Source of the DNA: JAJYIV01 sp964616135
Lineage (GTDB): Bacteria; Patescibacteriota; Patescibacteriia; UBA9934; GWF2-40-263
DNA length: 12,565 nt
Assembly (NCBI GenBank): GCA_964616135.1
Contig: CAZTTQ010000023.1
Location: 1-12,565, forward strand
Reading direction: 5' to 3'
A program made the translations under genes and the position numbers. A model generated the notes under the pieces. The model saw only the letters and a list, made by a program, of their open reading frames with translations. It did no database searches and was not told where the DNA came from. The first letter of the stretch is position 1, and each line of letters begins with the position of its first letter. Below are positions 6,302 to 12,260 of the stretch, in pieces.

Positions 6302-6754
6302 ATGGTCCACGTTTCCCGTTCTGCGGAGGAAACAAAAAAGATCGCCGCCGATTTTGCTCGCACATTGCAGGGCGGGGAATTGGTGTTGCTTGAAGGCGAA
6401 CTCGGCGCCGGCAAAACGACGTTTGCCCAAGGTTTGTGTGAGACGCTCGGCGTGCAGGGTCCTGTTCGCAGTCCGACCTTCGCCATTCTCCATGCGTATG
6501 ACGCGGACGCCGGCTCCGTCCGTCGCGTCGCGCATTTGGATCTGTACCGTTTCAAGAAGCCGGAGGAAGCGTTGGAACTTGGACTGGACGACTGGCTGGA
6601 CCGCCCCGACGCCGTCGTATTGGCCGAATGGCCGGCGCTCGGCGGCGAACATCTCTCGGCTGCGGTCACGCGTCGTGTTGCGTTCACAACCCCCTCTTCG
6701 CAAGAGGGGGGCAAGGGGGAGTCCGCGAGCATGCGTCAGATCGTGATAGAATAA
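6302..6754 (+). CDS. tsaE: t6A-system ATPase TsaE, with a palindromic insert
   Basis: TsaE is the small P-loop ATPase that resets the TsaB-TsaD complex during t6A synthesis. The 150 residues include the Walker A GELGAGKTT at 32-40, SPTF at 57-60 (switch region), HLDLYR at 78-83 and AEWP at 108-111 (EWP is the usual family form). It is 4 bases after tsaD and 6 bases before the next gene, with no SD, so it is probably translated by coupling. The final beta strands (V-A-F at 126-128 and R-Q-I-V-I-E at 145-150) are normally joined by a short turn. Here they are separated by a P, S, Q, G, K, E-rich loop (about 129-143) encoded by a perfect hairpin repeat. The insert keeps frame and lies far from the ATP site, so function is probably kept. 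Confidence 0.96.
   Translation: MVHVSRSAEETKKIAADFARTLQGGELVLLEGELGAGKTTFAQGLCETLGVQGPVRSPTFAILHAYDADAGSVRRVAHLDLYRFKKPEEALELGLDDWLDRPDAVVLAEWPALGGEHLSAAVTRRVAFTTPSSQEGGKGESASMRQIVIE
6690..6721. repeat. Palindromic repeat element inside tsaE
   Basis: CCCCCTCTT and AAGAGGGGG form a perfect 9-bp stem around CGC (6690-6710), followed by GCAAGGGGGAG. This form resembles the small hairpin repeats scattered through many bacterial genomes, normally between genes. Here it is in frame and translated. Confidence 0.6.
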
Positions 6755-6760
6755 GAAGGT

Positions 6761-7156
6761 ATGAAGGGGGAAACGGGGGAGTGGCAGTCGGCGTTCGCGC
6801 GCCACACATTGCCCGGACGCGGCTACGTGCCGTTGCCGGTGTGTTTGCGCGTTGTGCGCCGTGCGGCAACGTATGATCCGGCACGGCCGCCCTTTTCCTT
6901 CTTATCAGATCTCGTTTCTACGCTGCGCCGGCTTACGGGGGCCTCCAACGCTGTCGTGCGTGGCTACTGGGCGCCGGATTCGCCCCTTTCTGCGTTCCAT
7001 GGGGCCCACGGATGGGTTGAGCTGGTACTGGAAGACCAGCCGGTCATTGCCTTGGTTCCCGTGACGCATCCGCCGGCATCCGCCCGGGCTTATCCGGCAT
7101 TCGTCCAAAAAACGGCCCTTGCGTGTCTGCAAGAATGGGCCCGAAACGTCCAATAA
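6761..7156 (+). CDS. Small protein, degenerate transglutaminase-like
   Basis: The protein has 131 residues with no signal peptide or membrane helix. The pattern D50-L-V-S-T-L-R-R-L-T-G, V65-V-R-G-Y-W, then H83-G-W-V-E-L followed by V-I-A-L-V-P-V-T-H-P matches the transglutaminase-like core (helix, V-x-G-Y, H-A-W-V-E-V, w-x-x-l-D-P-t). The catalytic Cys expected some 12 residues before L-R-R-L is missing (Pro/Phe/Ser there), and the usual Asp of D-P-T is Val. If the match is real this is a non-catalytic relative. The ATG is 6 bases after the tsaE stop; AGAAGG lies immediately before it, closer than normal for an SD. It is the last gene of the tsaD operon, with a terminator overlapping its stop. 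The likeness is by eye only, so 'hypothetical protein' is the safe label. Confidence 0.7.
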   Translation: MKGETGEWQSAFARHTLPGRGYVPLPVCLRVVRRAATYDPARPPFSFLSDLVSTLRRLTGASNAVVRGYWAPDSPLSAFHGAHGWVELVLEDQPVIALVPVTHPPASARAYPAFVQKTALACLQEWARNVQ

Positions 7157-7187
7157 AACGCCTATTTTTCAAGAATGGGCGTTTTTT
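7155..7187 (+). terminator. Terminator of the tsaD-tsaE operon
   Basis: AAAACGCC (7155-7162) pairs with GGCGTTTT (7178-7185) and the right arm runs into six T. The left arm begins within the TAA of the small downstream gene. Confidence 0.85.
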
Positions 7188-7202
7188 GTTGTCCTAGGAC
7201 GG

Positions 7203-7231
7203 TTGACAAAAAGGCAAAAATGGGGTATAGT
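7203..7231 (+). promoter_or_regulatory. Strong promoter of the MopE-like lipoprotein gene
   Basis: A consensus TTGACA at 7203-7208, a 17-base spacer rich in A, and TATAGT at 7226-7231. This is the best promoter in the window. Transcription should start near 7238, giving a leader of about 215 bases before the ATG at 7455. Confidence 0.88.
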
Positions 7232-7237
7232 CCCCCC

Positions 7238-7442
7238 TTCGGCATTTGGCCGGAGAACTGCGGATTCCTTCCAAAACCCCGTAAAAACAGGCCGAAAAAG
7301 CCTGCAATGCCAATTTGTCCATGTTTCATGGGCTTTTTGGAAACGGGGATTGGGAAGGGATCCGGAGACGGACCCTGAAAACGGAGGAAGGAAGACGGGA
7401 TGGACCCGTCGACACATTCCCCCTGCGCCCCGCGCAGCGGGG
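7238..7442 (+). promoter_or_regulatory. Long structured mRNA leader (possible cis-regulatory RNA)
   Basis: Several pairings can be read directly. TTCGGC (7238-7243) pairs with GCCGGA (7249-7254). A 12-bp outer stem pairs CGGATTCCTTCC (7261-7272) with GGAAGGGATCCG (7353-7364), with one G-T pair. Inside it, after a 4-by-4 internal loop, CCCCGT (7277-7282) pairs with ACGGGG (7343-7348). Inside that, AAAAAGCC (7295-7302) pairs with GGCTTTTT (7331-7338), and CCATG/CATGG (7319-7331) forms the tip. A competing hairpin CAGGC/GCCTG (7288-7304) uses the same bases as the AAAAAGCC arm. A final hairpin CCCCGC/GCGGGG (7428-7442) touches the SD. No known riboswitch class was recognised. It could also be an independent small RNA. 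Confidence 0.6.
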
Positions 7443-7454
7443 AGGAGATACACC

Positions 7455-9218
7455 ATGAAGCGCACCACCACGCTCGCGGCCCTCACGGGCATCTGTTTCG
7501 TCCTCGCCGCCTGCGGCGTCGAGGACCTCTCGGGCCAGCAGCCCGAGAACGCCTGCGCGGCGGGCACCCACTTCGACGCCGCGTCGAAGGAGTGCCTGAA
7601 GGACGCCGACGCGGGCACCCCGGCGGATGCCGGCACGCCCGTCACGGGCAACGTGTGCTCGGCGGGGAAGGTGTGGGACCGGGACCTCGAGTCCTGCGTC
7701 CTCATCTCGACCCCCGATGCGGGCACTACGCTGGATGCCGGGTCGGGTACCACCCGGTGGTACTTCGACCAGGACGGCGACGGGTACCCCATCGCCTCCT
7801 CCTTCTACGACGCCTACACCCCGCCCCCCGGCTACATCGCCAAGGTGACGGTCAACGGCGTCGACGTGTGGGACTGCGACGACAGCCCGGCAACGGGCCG
7901 CGGCCGCAGCCCCGGCAACGTCACGGACTCCTGCGGCGACGCGGTCGATAACGACTGCGACGGCCAGGTGGACGAGAACTGTACGGCCACGTGCCAGCAG
8001 CTCGACTGGTTCCGCGACGCGGACGGTGACCTCTACCCGGTCCTGTCCGACAAGCAGCAGAACTGCCAGAAGCCCGCGGGCTACGTCGCCGCGCGGGCGG
8101 ACGGCAAGGTCGACTGCGACGACACGACGTCCGCCCGCAACCCGGGCCTCACCGAGGTCCCGAACAACGGCGTGGACGAGGACTGCAATTCCTCGAACGA
8201 CACCACCGCGCCGGCGGGCACGAAGACCGTCTGCGTCGACGCGGACACGGACGGGTACCCCACCGCGGACTGCCTCTCCGGCATCCCCACCGCGGTGAAC
8301 ATCCCCGGCTACATCACTGTGCGCGCGGACGGCAAGACCGACTGCGCGGATAACGACAACACGGTGAACCCCGGCAAGACGGAGATCGCGAGCAACGGCA
8401 AGGACGACGACTGCAACACGTCGACGTCCGATACCGGCGCCACGGTCGTCCTGGACACGTGCTTCCGTGACCAGGACGGCGACGGCTTCGGGAAGTCGTC
8501 GGACACGAAGATGGTCGCGACGGGCACTGCCTGCGAGAGCGGGTACATCAAGGCCCGGAGCGACGGCCGGTTCGACTGCAACGACGGCGACGGGGCCATC
8601 AAGCCCAACGCCACGGAGCAGTGCGACGGCATCGACAACGACTGCTCCGGCGCCGCGGACGAGCCGTACGGTATCGGCACCAACTGCTCGGGCAACTACG
8701 GCCTCTGCGCCGTGACCGGCAAGGTGGAGTGCAATACCACCACCACGGTCCGTTGCTCGGTCAACCCGGGCGGTAGCCAGTCCCGGGCGGTCACCGAGAT
8801 CGCCAACGATGGGATCGATCAGGACTGCTCCGGCAGCGACCTGACGACGGGATCGTCGTCGACGACCGTCACCGACGGGTTCCGCTATACGGCGCCCAGC
8901 GGGTACGCCGTCGTCGACGGCATCTACACGCCGTGCGTCGACAGCTCCTGCAGTTCGTTCGCGGGAGGCCTCGCCACCGGCACGGTGAGCGGCAGCACGT
9001 TCACCTTCGCGCGCACCCAGAACAAGGGCAGCGGCGACCGGTATTACAAGTTGAGCGTCACGCTCAATGGGAACCGGTGGAGCTGCAACGGCTCCAACCA
9101 GACCTTCGGCACGTTCGAAGGGACGGGTTCCGCCGGCGCCACGCTCGTGACGCCCGTCGGCACGGTTCCGAACGGGCTCGGTGGGTGCGAGATCGTCCTC
9201 CGCTACCGCGACCTCTAA
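7455..9218 (+). CDS. Lipoprotein with MopE-type metal-binding repeats
   Basis: The 587-residue protein starts at ATG 7455, with GGAGGAG 7 bases before. A signal peptide ends in the lipobox L17-A-A-C20, so it should be lipid-anchored outside the membrane. Two cysteine mini-repeats follow (C34-A-A-G to C47 and C68-S-A-G to C81), joined by DAGTP-type linkers. Then come four MopE-like repeats of about 75 residues with the pattern D-x-D-G-D-x-[YF]-[PG] ... D-C-[DNA]-D ... [DG]-x-D-[END]-D-C. They begin near 105, 187, 261 and 338; a partial fifth ends near 464. The acidic loops look like calcium-binding sites. The last part (about 473-587) is an unrecognised beta-rich domain with cysteines. Such proteins are surface or secreted metal binders; the exact role is unknown. 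Third codon positions are G/C in 19 of the first 20 codons, against 14 of 20 in tsaD, and the DAGT linkers recall Myxococcota lipoproteins, so transfer is possible. Confidence 0.88.
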   Translation: MKRTTTLAALTGICFVLAACGVEDLSGQQPENACAAGTHFDAASKECLKDADAGTPADAGTPVTGNVCSAGKVWDRDLESCVLISTPDAGTTLDAGSGTTRWYFDQDGDGYPIASSFYDAYTPPPGYIAKVTVNGVDVWDCDDSPATGRGRSPGNVTDSCGDAVDNDCDGQVDENCTATCQQLDWFRDADGDLYPVLSDKQQNCQKPAGYVAARADGKVDCDDTTSARNPGLTEVPNNGVDEDCNSSNDTTAPAGTKTVCVDADTDGYPTADCLSGIPTAVNIPGYITVRADGKTDCADNDNTVNPGKTEIASNGKDDDCNTSTSDTGATVVLDTCFRDQDGDGFGKSSDTKMVATGTACESGYIKARSDGRFDCNDGDGAIKPNATEQCDGIDNDCSGAADEPYGIGTNCSGNYGLCAVTGKVECNTTTTVRCSVNPGGSQSRAVTEIANDGIDQDCSGSDLTTGSSSTTVTDGFRYTAPSGYAVVDGIYTPCVDSSCSSFAGGLATGTVSGSTFTFARTQNKGSGDRYYKLSVTLNGNRWSCNGSNQTFGTFEGTGSAGATLVTPVGTVPNGLGGCEIVLRYRDL

Positions 9219-9227
9219 CCGCCTTCC

Positions 9228-9282
9228 GTCGCGTCTCTGCGGGCCGATAGTCGAGAGTCTTTCTCGGCGAGGCCCACGCGAC
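9228..9282 (+). other. Three-part hairpin in the 3' region of the lipoprotein gene
   Basis: GTCGCGT (9228-9234) pairs with ACGCGAC (9276-9282), GGGCC (9241-9245) with GGCCC (9271-9275), and CGAGA (9252-9256) with TCTCG (9262-9266). It starts 9 bases after the stop codon. There is no T-run, so it is not itself a standard terminator. It may protect the mRNA 3' end or be a factor-binding site. Confidence 0.55.
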
Positions 9283-9294
9283 GTTCCACATACG

Positions 9295-9341
9295 ACACCC
9301 CCTAGTAGCCAGACGCTTGGCGAACGGGGGTGTTTCTTTTT
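9295..9341 (+). terminator. Terminator of the MopE-like lipoprotein gene
   Basis: ACACCCCC (9295-9302) pairs with GGGGGTGT (9326-9333), with an inner GCCA/TGGC stem, and runs into TTCTTTTT. Confidence 0.88.
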
Positions 9342-9352
9342 GTCCAAATGCA

Positions 9353-9410
9353 AAACCAGCCCCCTAGAGATCTCTCGACGACGCTCGAGATGACAGGAAT
9401 GGGCTGGTTT
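9353..9410 (-). terminator. Terminator of pilB with a nested repeat
   Basis: AAACCAGCCC (9353-9362) pairs with GGGCTGGTTT (9401-9410), a perfect 10-bp stem. It begins 5 bases past the pilB stop on the minus strand and ends in TTTT there. The 38-base loop holds a second inverted repeat (TCTCGA/TCGAGA). It lies between convergent genes and may serve both. Confidence 0.7.
9364..9396. repeat. REP-like dispersed repeat candidate
   Basis: The segment has the form AGAGATCTCTCGACGACGCT then CGAGATGACAGGAA, with TCTCGA/TCGAGA arms. It resembles the widespread intergenic 'CTTCGAC..GCTC..GATGACA' type of short repeat. Only one copy is in the window, so its repeat status cannot be shown here. Confidence 0.4.
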
Positions 9411-9414
9411 CTGT

Positions 9415-11178
9415 TTATACGCCTTCGCCTGCGACGCGCAGCACTTCTTCTACCGTGGTCAGGCCATCCAAGGCCTTCAACAACCCGTCTTGCGTCATGG
9501 TCGTCATGCCTTGTTTCTTGGCGATCTCGCGGACCTGGTATTCGTTGATCTGCTCCGACATGGCCGCGCGGACGGTGTCGTCCATGACCAGGATTTCATA
9601 GATGCCCAGGCGGCCCTTATATCCGCTGTTATTGCAGGCTTCGCAGCCTTTGCCATGGAAGAACTTCACGGCGGACATGTCCGCGATCTGTTCTCCCGAG
9701 GTGTCCGGGATGTCACCTAGGATTTTACGCGCGGTGGCATCCATCTCTGGCGGCAAGGCAAACGGTTCCTTGCACTGTTCGCAGATTTTGCGTACCAGGC
9801 GTTGGCCAATAATGGCGTTCATCGCCGGGGAGAGCAGGAACGGCTTCACCCCCATGGAAATGAAGCGGGGAAGCGCCCCGGCCGCGTCGTTTGTGTGGAG
9901 CGTGGACAACATGAGGTGGCCCGTGAGCGCGGCGTTGATGGCGGTCTCGGCCGTTTCCAGGTCACGGATTTCACCGACCATGACGATGTCCGGGTCTTGG
10001 CGGAGAATGGAACGCAGGCCGTTGGCGAAGGTGTACTGCTTGGTATGGTCGATTTGGGACTGGTTGATGCCTTCCAGCTGGTACTCGATCGGATCTTCCA
10101 GGGTCAGAATTTTCACGTCCGCCGTGTTTAGCTTGCGCAGGATGGCGTACAGCGTGGTGGTCTTACCGGAACCGGTCGGACCGGTGGTAATGATCATGCC
10201 GTGCGGCTTGGCGATTTCCTTTTCCAACTTGGCACCAGAGAGCGGACGGAAGCCGAGCTTGGCAAAGTCCACGTTGATGGCCGACGGTTTCAAAATACGC
10301 ATCACGACGGATTCGCCCCAATTGGTCGGGATGGTGGATACGCGGACGTCCGTATCCCCCGTTTTCAGGAAGATGGTAAACCGGCCGTCTTGCGGGCGTT
10401 CCGTGACGTTGATTTTGAGTCCGCTGATGAGTTTGATGCGGCCAATGATGCGTTTCCACATGTCGTGGGGAACACTGGCCACTTCCTGCAGGATGCCGTC
10501 GATGCGGAACCGGAAGGCGACTTGTTTCTCCTCCGCCTCAATGTGGACGTCGGAGGTGCTGAACTGCAGCGACGCGGCCATGATGACCGTCATGATGTCG
10601 GTGACCGAAGCGTTGCCGATGACCAGCTGGATGTCCGCGTAGGTTTTGAGCTGGGATTGGAATTTCCCCAGTTCTTCATCAGTCACCCGAACGCCTTTGA
10701 CGATGGTGCGGACCTTGGGGAGCGCCTCATACATGCGCAGGCCGGTGGCCAGACTTTCCTCTGAGATCTTATAGACGCCGCCGGCGGCTTTATTGCGTTC
10801 TTGGAGTTGGTAGAGCAGCTCCTTTACTTCCGCGGAGGCTGGATCCACCGCGGCGAGGCGGATATCGGTGCCCGTGAACAGGAAACAGACGGCCTTGAGG
10901 GCACGGGCGCGGTCCTCTGGGACCTGGGTTAAGGCTTCCGGGCTGATGGGGAAGCCTTTTAAGTCGATGTACTCCACGCCGAGGGAGGCGGCTTGGCGCT
11001 GGGCGTCCACCTCCAGCTCTTTCAGGCGGACTTCTTTCATCTTTTCATCAAACTTTTCCGCGACCGTGGGAGCGGCAGCGGTCTTTTTTGGTTTGGTAGG
11101 AGCCGATGCGCCTCCGGCTGCCGGGGCAGGGGGAGTCTTTTTCATCAGGTCCTCGATGCTGCCGGTGCCGTTCACCAT
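9415..11178 (-). CDS. pilB: Type IV pilus/type II secretion assembly ATPase PilB/GspE
   Basis: This hexameric cytoplasmic ATPase powers extension of type IV pili or pseudopili at the inner face of the membrane. It has 587 residues: an A, P, K-rich linker (about 14-40), an N-terminal GspE-type domain (about 50-150), then the ATPase. Key motifs are all present: Walker A GPTGSGKTT (333-341), the Asp box TLEDPIEY (359-366), Walker B DIVMVGEIRD (397-406) and the His box TGHLMLSTLHTNDA (419-432). Two CxxC pairs (C466/C469 and C512/C515) form the zinc site typical of GspE/PilB and absent from PilT retraction ATPases. The gene stands alone between its own extended -10 promoter and terminator; no pilC, pilT or pilin gene is in view. 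No SD precedes the ATG. Confidence 0.96.
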   Translation of the reverse strand: MVNGTGSIEDLMKKTPPAPAAGGASAPTKPKKTAAAPTVAEKFDEKMKEVRLKELEVDAQRQAASLGVEYIDLKGFPISPEALTQVPEDRARALKAVCFLFTGTDIRLAAVDPASAEVKELLYQLQERNKAAGGVYKISEESLATGLRMYEALPKVRTIVKGVRVTDEELGKFQSQLKTYADIQLVIGNASVTDIMTVIMAASLQFSTSDVHIEAEEKQVAFRFRIDGILQEVASVPHDMWKRIIGRIKLISGLKINVTERPQDGRFTIFLKTGDTDVRVSTIPTNWGESVVMRILKPSAINVDFAKLGFRPLSGAKLEKEIAKPHGMIITTGPTGSGKTTTLYAILRKLNTADVKILTLEDPIEYQLEGINQSQIDHTKQYTFANGLRSILRQDPDIVMVGEIRDLETAETAINAALTGHLMLSTLHTNDAAGALPRFISMGVKPFLLSPAMNAIIGQRLVRKICEQCKEPFALPPEMDATARKILGDIPDTSGEQIADMSAVKFFHGKGCEACNNSGYKGRLGIYEILVMDDTVRAAMSEQINEYQVREIAKKQGMTTMTQDGLLKALDGLTTVEEVLRVAGEGV

Positions 11179-11199
11179 ATCGCACAGTTGAATGGCCTC

Positions 11200-11208
11200 A
11201 GTATAGCA
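11200..11208 (-). promoter_or_regulatory. Extended -10 promoter of pilB
   Basis: On the minus strand TGC TATACT gives an extended -10 (TGn directly before the hexamer). There is no good -35 at 16-18 bases. Transcription would start about 10-15 bases before the ATG at 11178, again leaving no room for an SD. Confidence 0.6.
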
Positions 11209-11215
11209 GAAACGA

Positions 11216-11240
11216 AAGAGCCAGGAACAACCTGGCTCTT
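11216..11240 (-). terminator. Terminator of the ftsH-membrane protein unit
   Basis: A perfect 10-bp stem (AAGAGCCAGG with CCTGGCTCTT) encloses AACAA. On the minus strand it is followed by TCGTTTC, a modest T-tract. Its first arm overlaps the TAA at 11239-11241 that closes the continued reading frame of the membrane-protein gene. Confidence 0.7.
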
Positions 11241-11472
11241 AGCGGATATGCTTGGGGTGGAACAAGCGGTGGGTTTTGGCGATCGTGGCCCGGCGAACCA
11301 GATGGTTGCTTAATCGGTCGTAGACGCGGACCCAGATGGCATAACGGAAGGTGGTGAGCATCCCCCAGCCACCAAGAAACAGTAGGGAGAACCCGACGGT
11401 TCCCAGGGCGCCAACGAACGCCGCGCCCGGGAGCCACGTCCCGGAACCGAGAGCGACCCAGAGGATGCCGCG
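11239..11472 (-). pseudogene. C-terminal continuation of the membrane protein, past an in-frame TAG
   Basis: Reading on in the same frame past the TAG at 11473-11475 gives 77 more codons and a TAA at 11239-11241. The segment looks like the natural end of the protein. It carries a long hydrophobic helix (about residues 14-40 of this part), then a T-F-R-Y-A-I-W-V-R-V-Y-D-R-L amphipathic stretch, then a basic tail ending H-P-K-H-I-R. The TAA abuts the terminator stem, as expected of a true gene end. No SD or start is seen to suggest separate translation. The full protein would have 333 residues. I read it as a nonsense mutation or sequence error, or less likely readthrough. Confidence 0.75.
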
Positions 11473-12240
11473 CTAGAGGGAGGCGAGCACGGCTGCGATG
11501 ACGAAGGCTGCCAAGGCAAGGAGGGACGCACCGCCCAAGAGCAGGCCGGTTTCCAAGAGAAGCAGCGGCTGTTCTTTTCCGAGGCGGAAGGCCCAGGCAA
11601 GCGCGGTGTGGGCCGGTTCTTCCTTTTGGACGGCGCGGATAGAGGACATGAGGGCGACCATCCACGCGAAACTGGAGAGCCCAAGACCAAGAACTACGGC
11701 GAGGGAGGCGGCGAATGTCTCCCAAATGCCTGGACGGACTAGGTACAAGACGACGGGAAGACCAATGGCGATGCTGAGGATGGCTTGTACGGCGCGAGCG
11801 GCGGCGTTGGCTATGAATAGCGTCCAAATGTGTTCCGCACCGCGGTGCAATGCCTCAGACAGCGTTGAGCTTTCTTTGGATACTAAGCCGGCAATGAGGC
11901 CGGTCTGGGTCCAGACGGTGAACGTGACACCGATGATTGTCAGGAGAGTAACGGCGAACATCCAGAGTTGGAGTTGCGTTTGGTCCACGCGGCAGAATGA
12001 TTGGATCAGCGGACCCATGCGTTCCACCCACGCCGACAGAGACAGGACGTGCGTACCGTCGAAGAGCTCGGCCAATTGGTTGACGCGCAAAAACGACCCA
12101 AGGACGGGTTCCACGACGGCGCCGGACATTGTGGCGCCAGCAAAGACGGCGAGCAACCACAAATGAGGTCGCTGCCAGACGATTCGCCACGCCTCCGAAA
12201 AGACGTGTCGGTGAAAACCGGGTTGGGTCGTTCGCTTCAT
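11473..12240 (-). CDS. Polytopic membrane protein, truncated by TAG
   Basis: The uninterrupted part has 255 residues. The N-terminal F-S-E-A-W-R-I-V-W-x-x-P-x-L-W-L-L opening is typical of a broad class of bacterial multi-pass proteins of unknown function. Hydrophobic helices lie at about 26-48, 91-112, 139-168, 175-203 and 225-255. Between the first two is an outer or inner loop of about 40 residues. The frame stops at TAG right after the last helix, but the same frame resumes cleanly downstream (see the next entry). Start: ATG 12240 has GGAGG just 2 bases before it, closer than ideal. It lies 20 bases after ftsH, so the two are probably co-transcribed. No specific function can be given. Confidence 0.8.
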   Translation of the reverse strand: MKRTTQPGFHRHVFSEAWRIVWQRPHLWLLAVFAGATMSGAVVEPVLGSFLRVNQLAELFDGTHVLSLSAWVERMGPLIQSFCRVDQTQLQLWMFAVTLLTIIGVTFTVWTQTGLIAGLVSKESSTLSEALHRGAEHIWTLFIANAAARAVQAILSIAIGLPVVLYLVRPGIWETFAASLAVVLGLGLSSFAWMVALMSSIRAVQKEEPAHTALAWAFRLGKEQPLLLLETGLLLGGASLLALAAFVIAAVLASL

Positions 12241-12260
12241 ATCCTCCGTACGAAGCCTCG

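Noticed and set aside
7119..7454. Upstream extension of the lipoprotein frame
   Set aside because: It would run through the tsaE-operon terminator, the strong promoter and the leader; the lipobox signal peptide and SD fix the start at 7455.
7326..9353. 675-codon open frame antisense to the lipoprotein gene
   Set aside because: It is a mirror of GC3-rich coding on the other strand, spans a terminator and the promoter-side leader, has V/R/A-rich meaningless composition, and no start signals.
11198..11827. Overlapping minus-strand frame as the real C-terminus of the membrane protein (frameshift)
   Set aside because: This frame is Arg/Pro/Ser-rich and not membrane-like; the original frame past the TAG is the hydrophobic one, so a nonsense change explains the break better than a frameshift.
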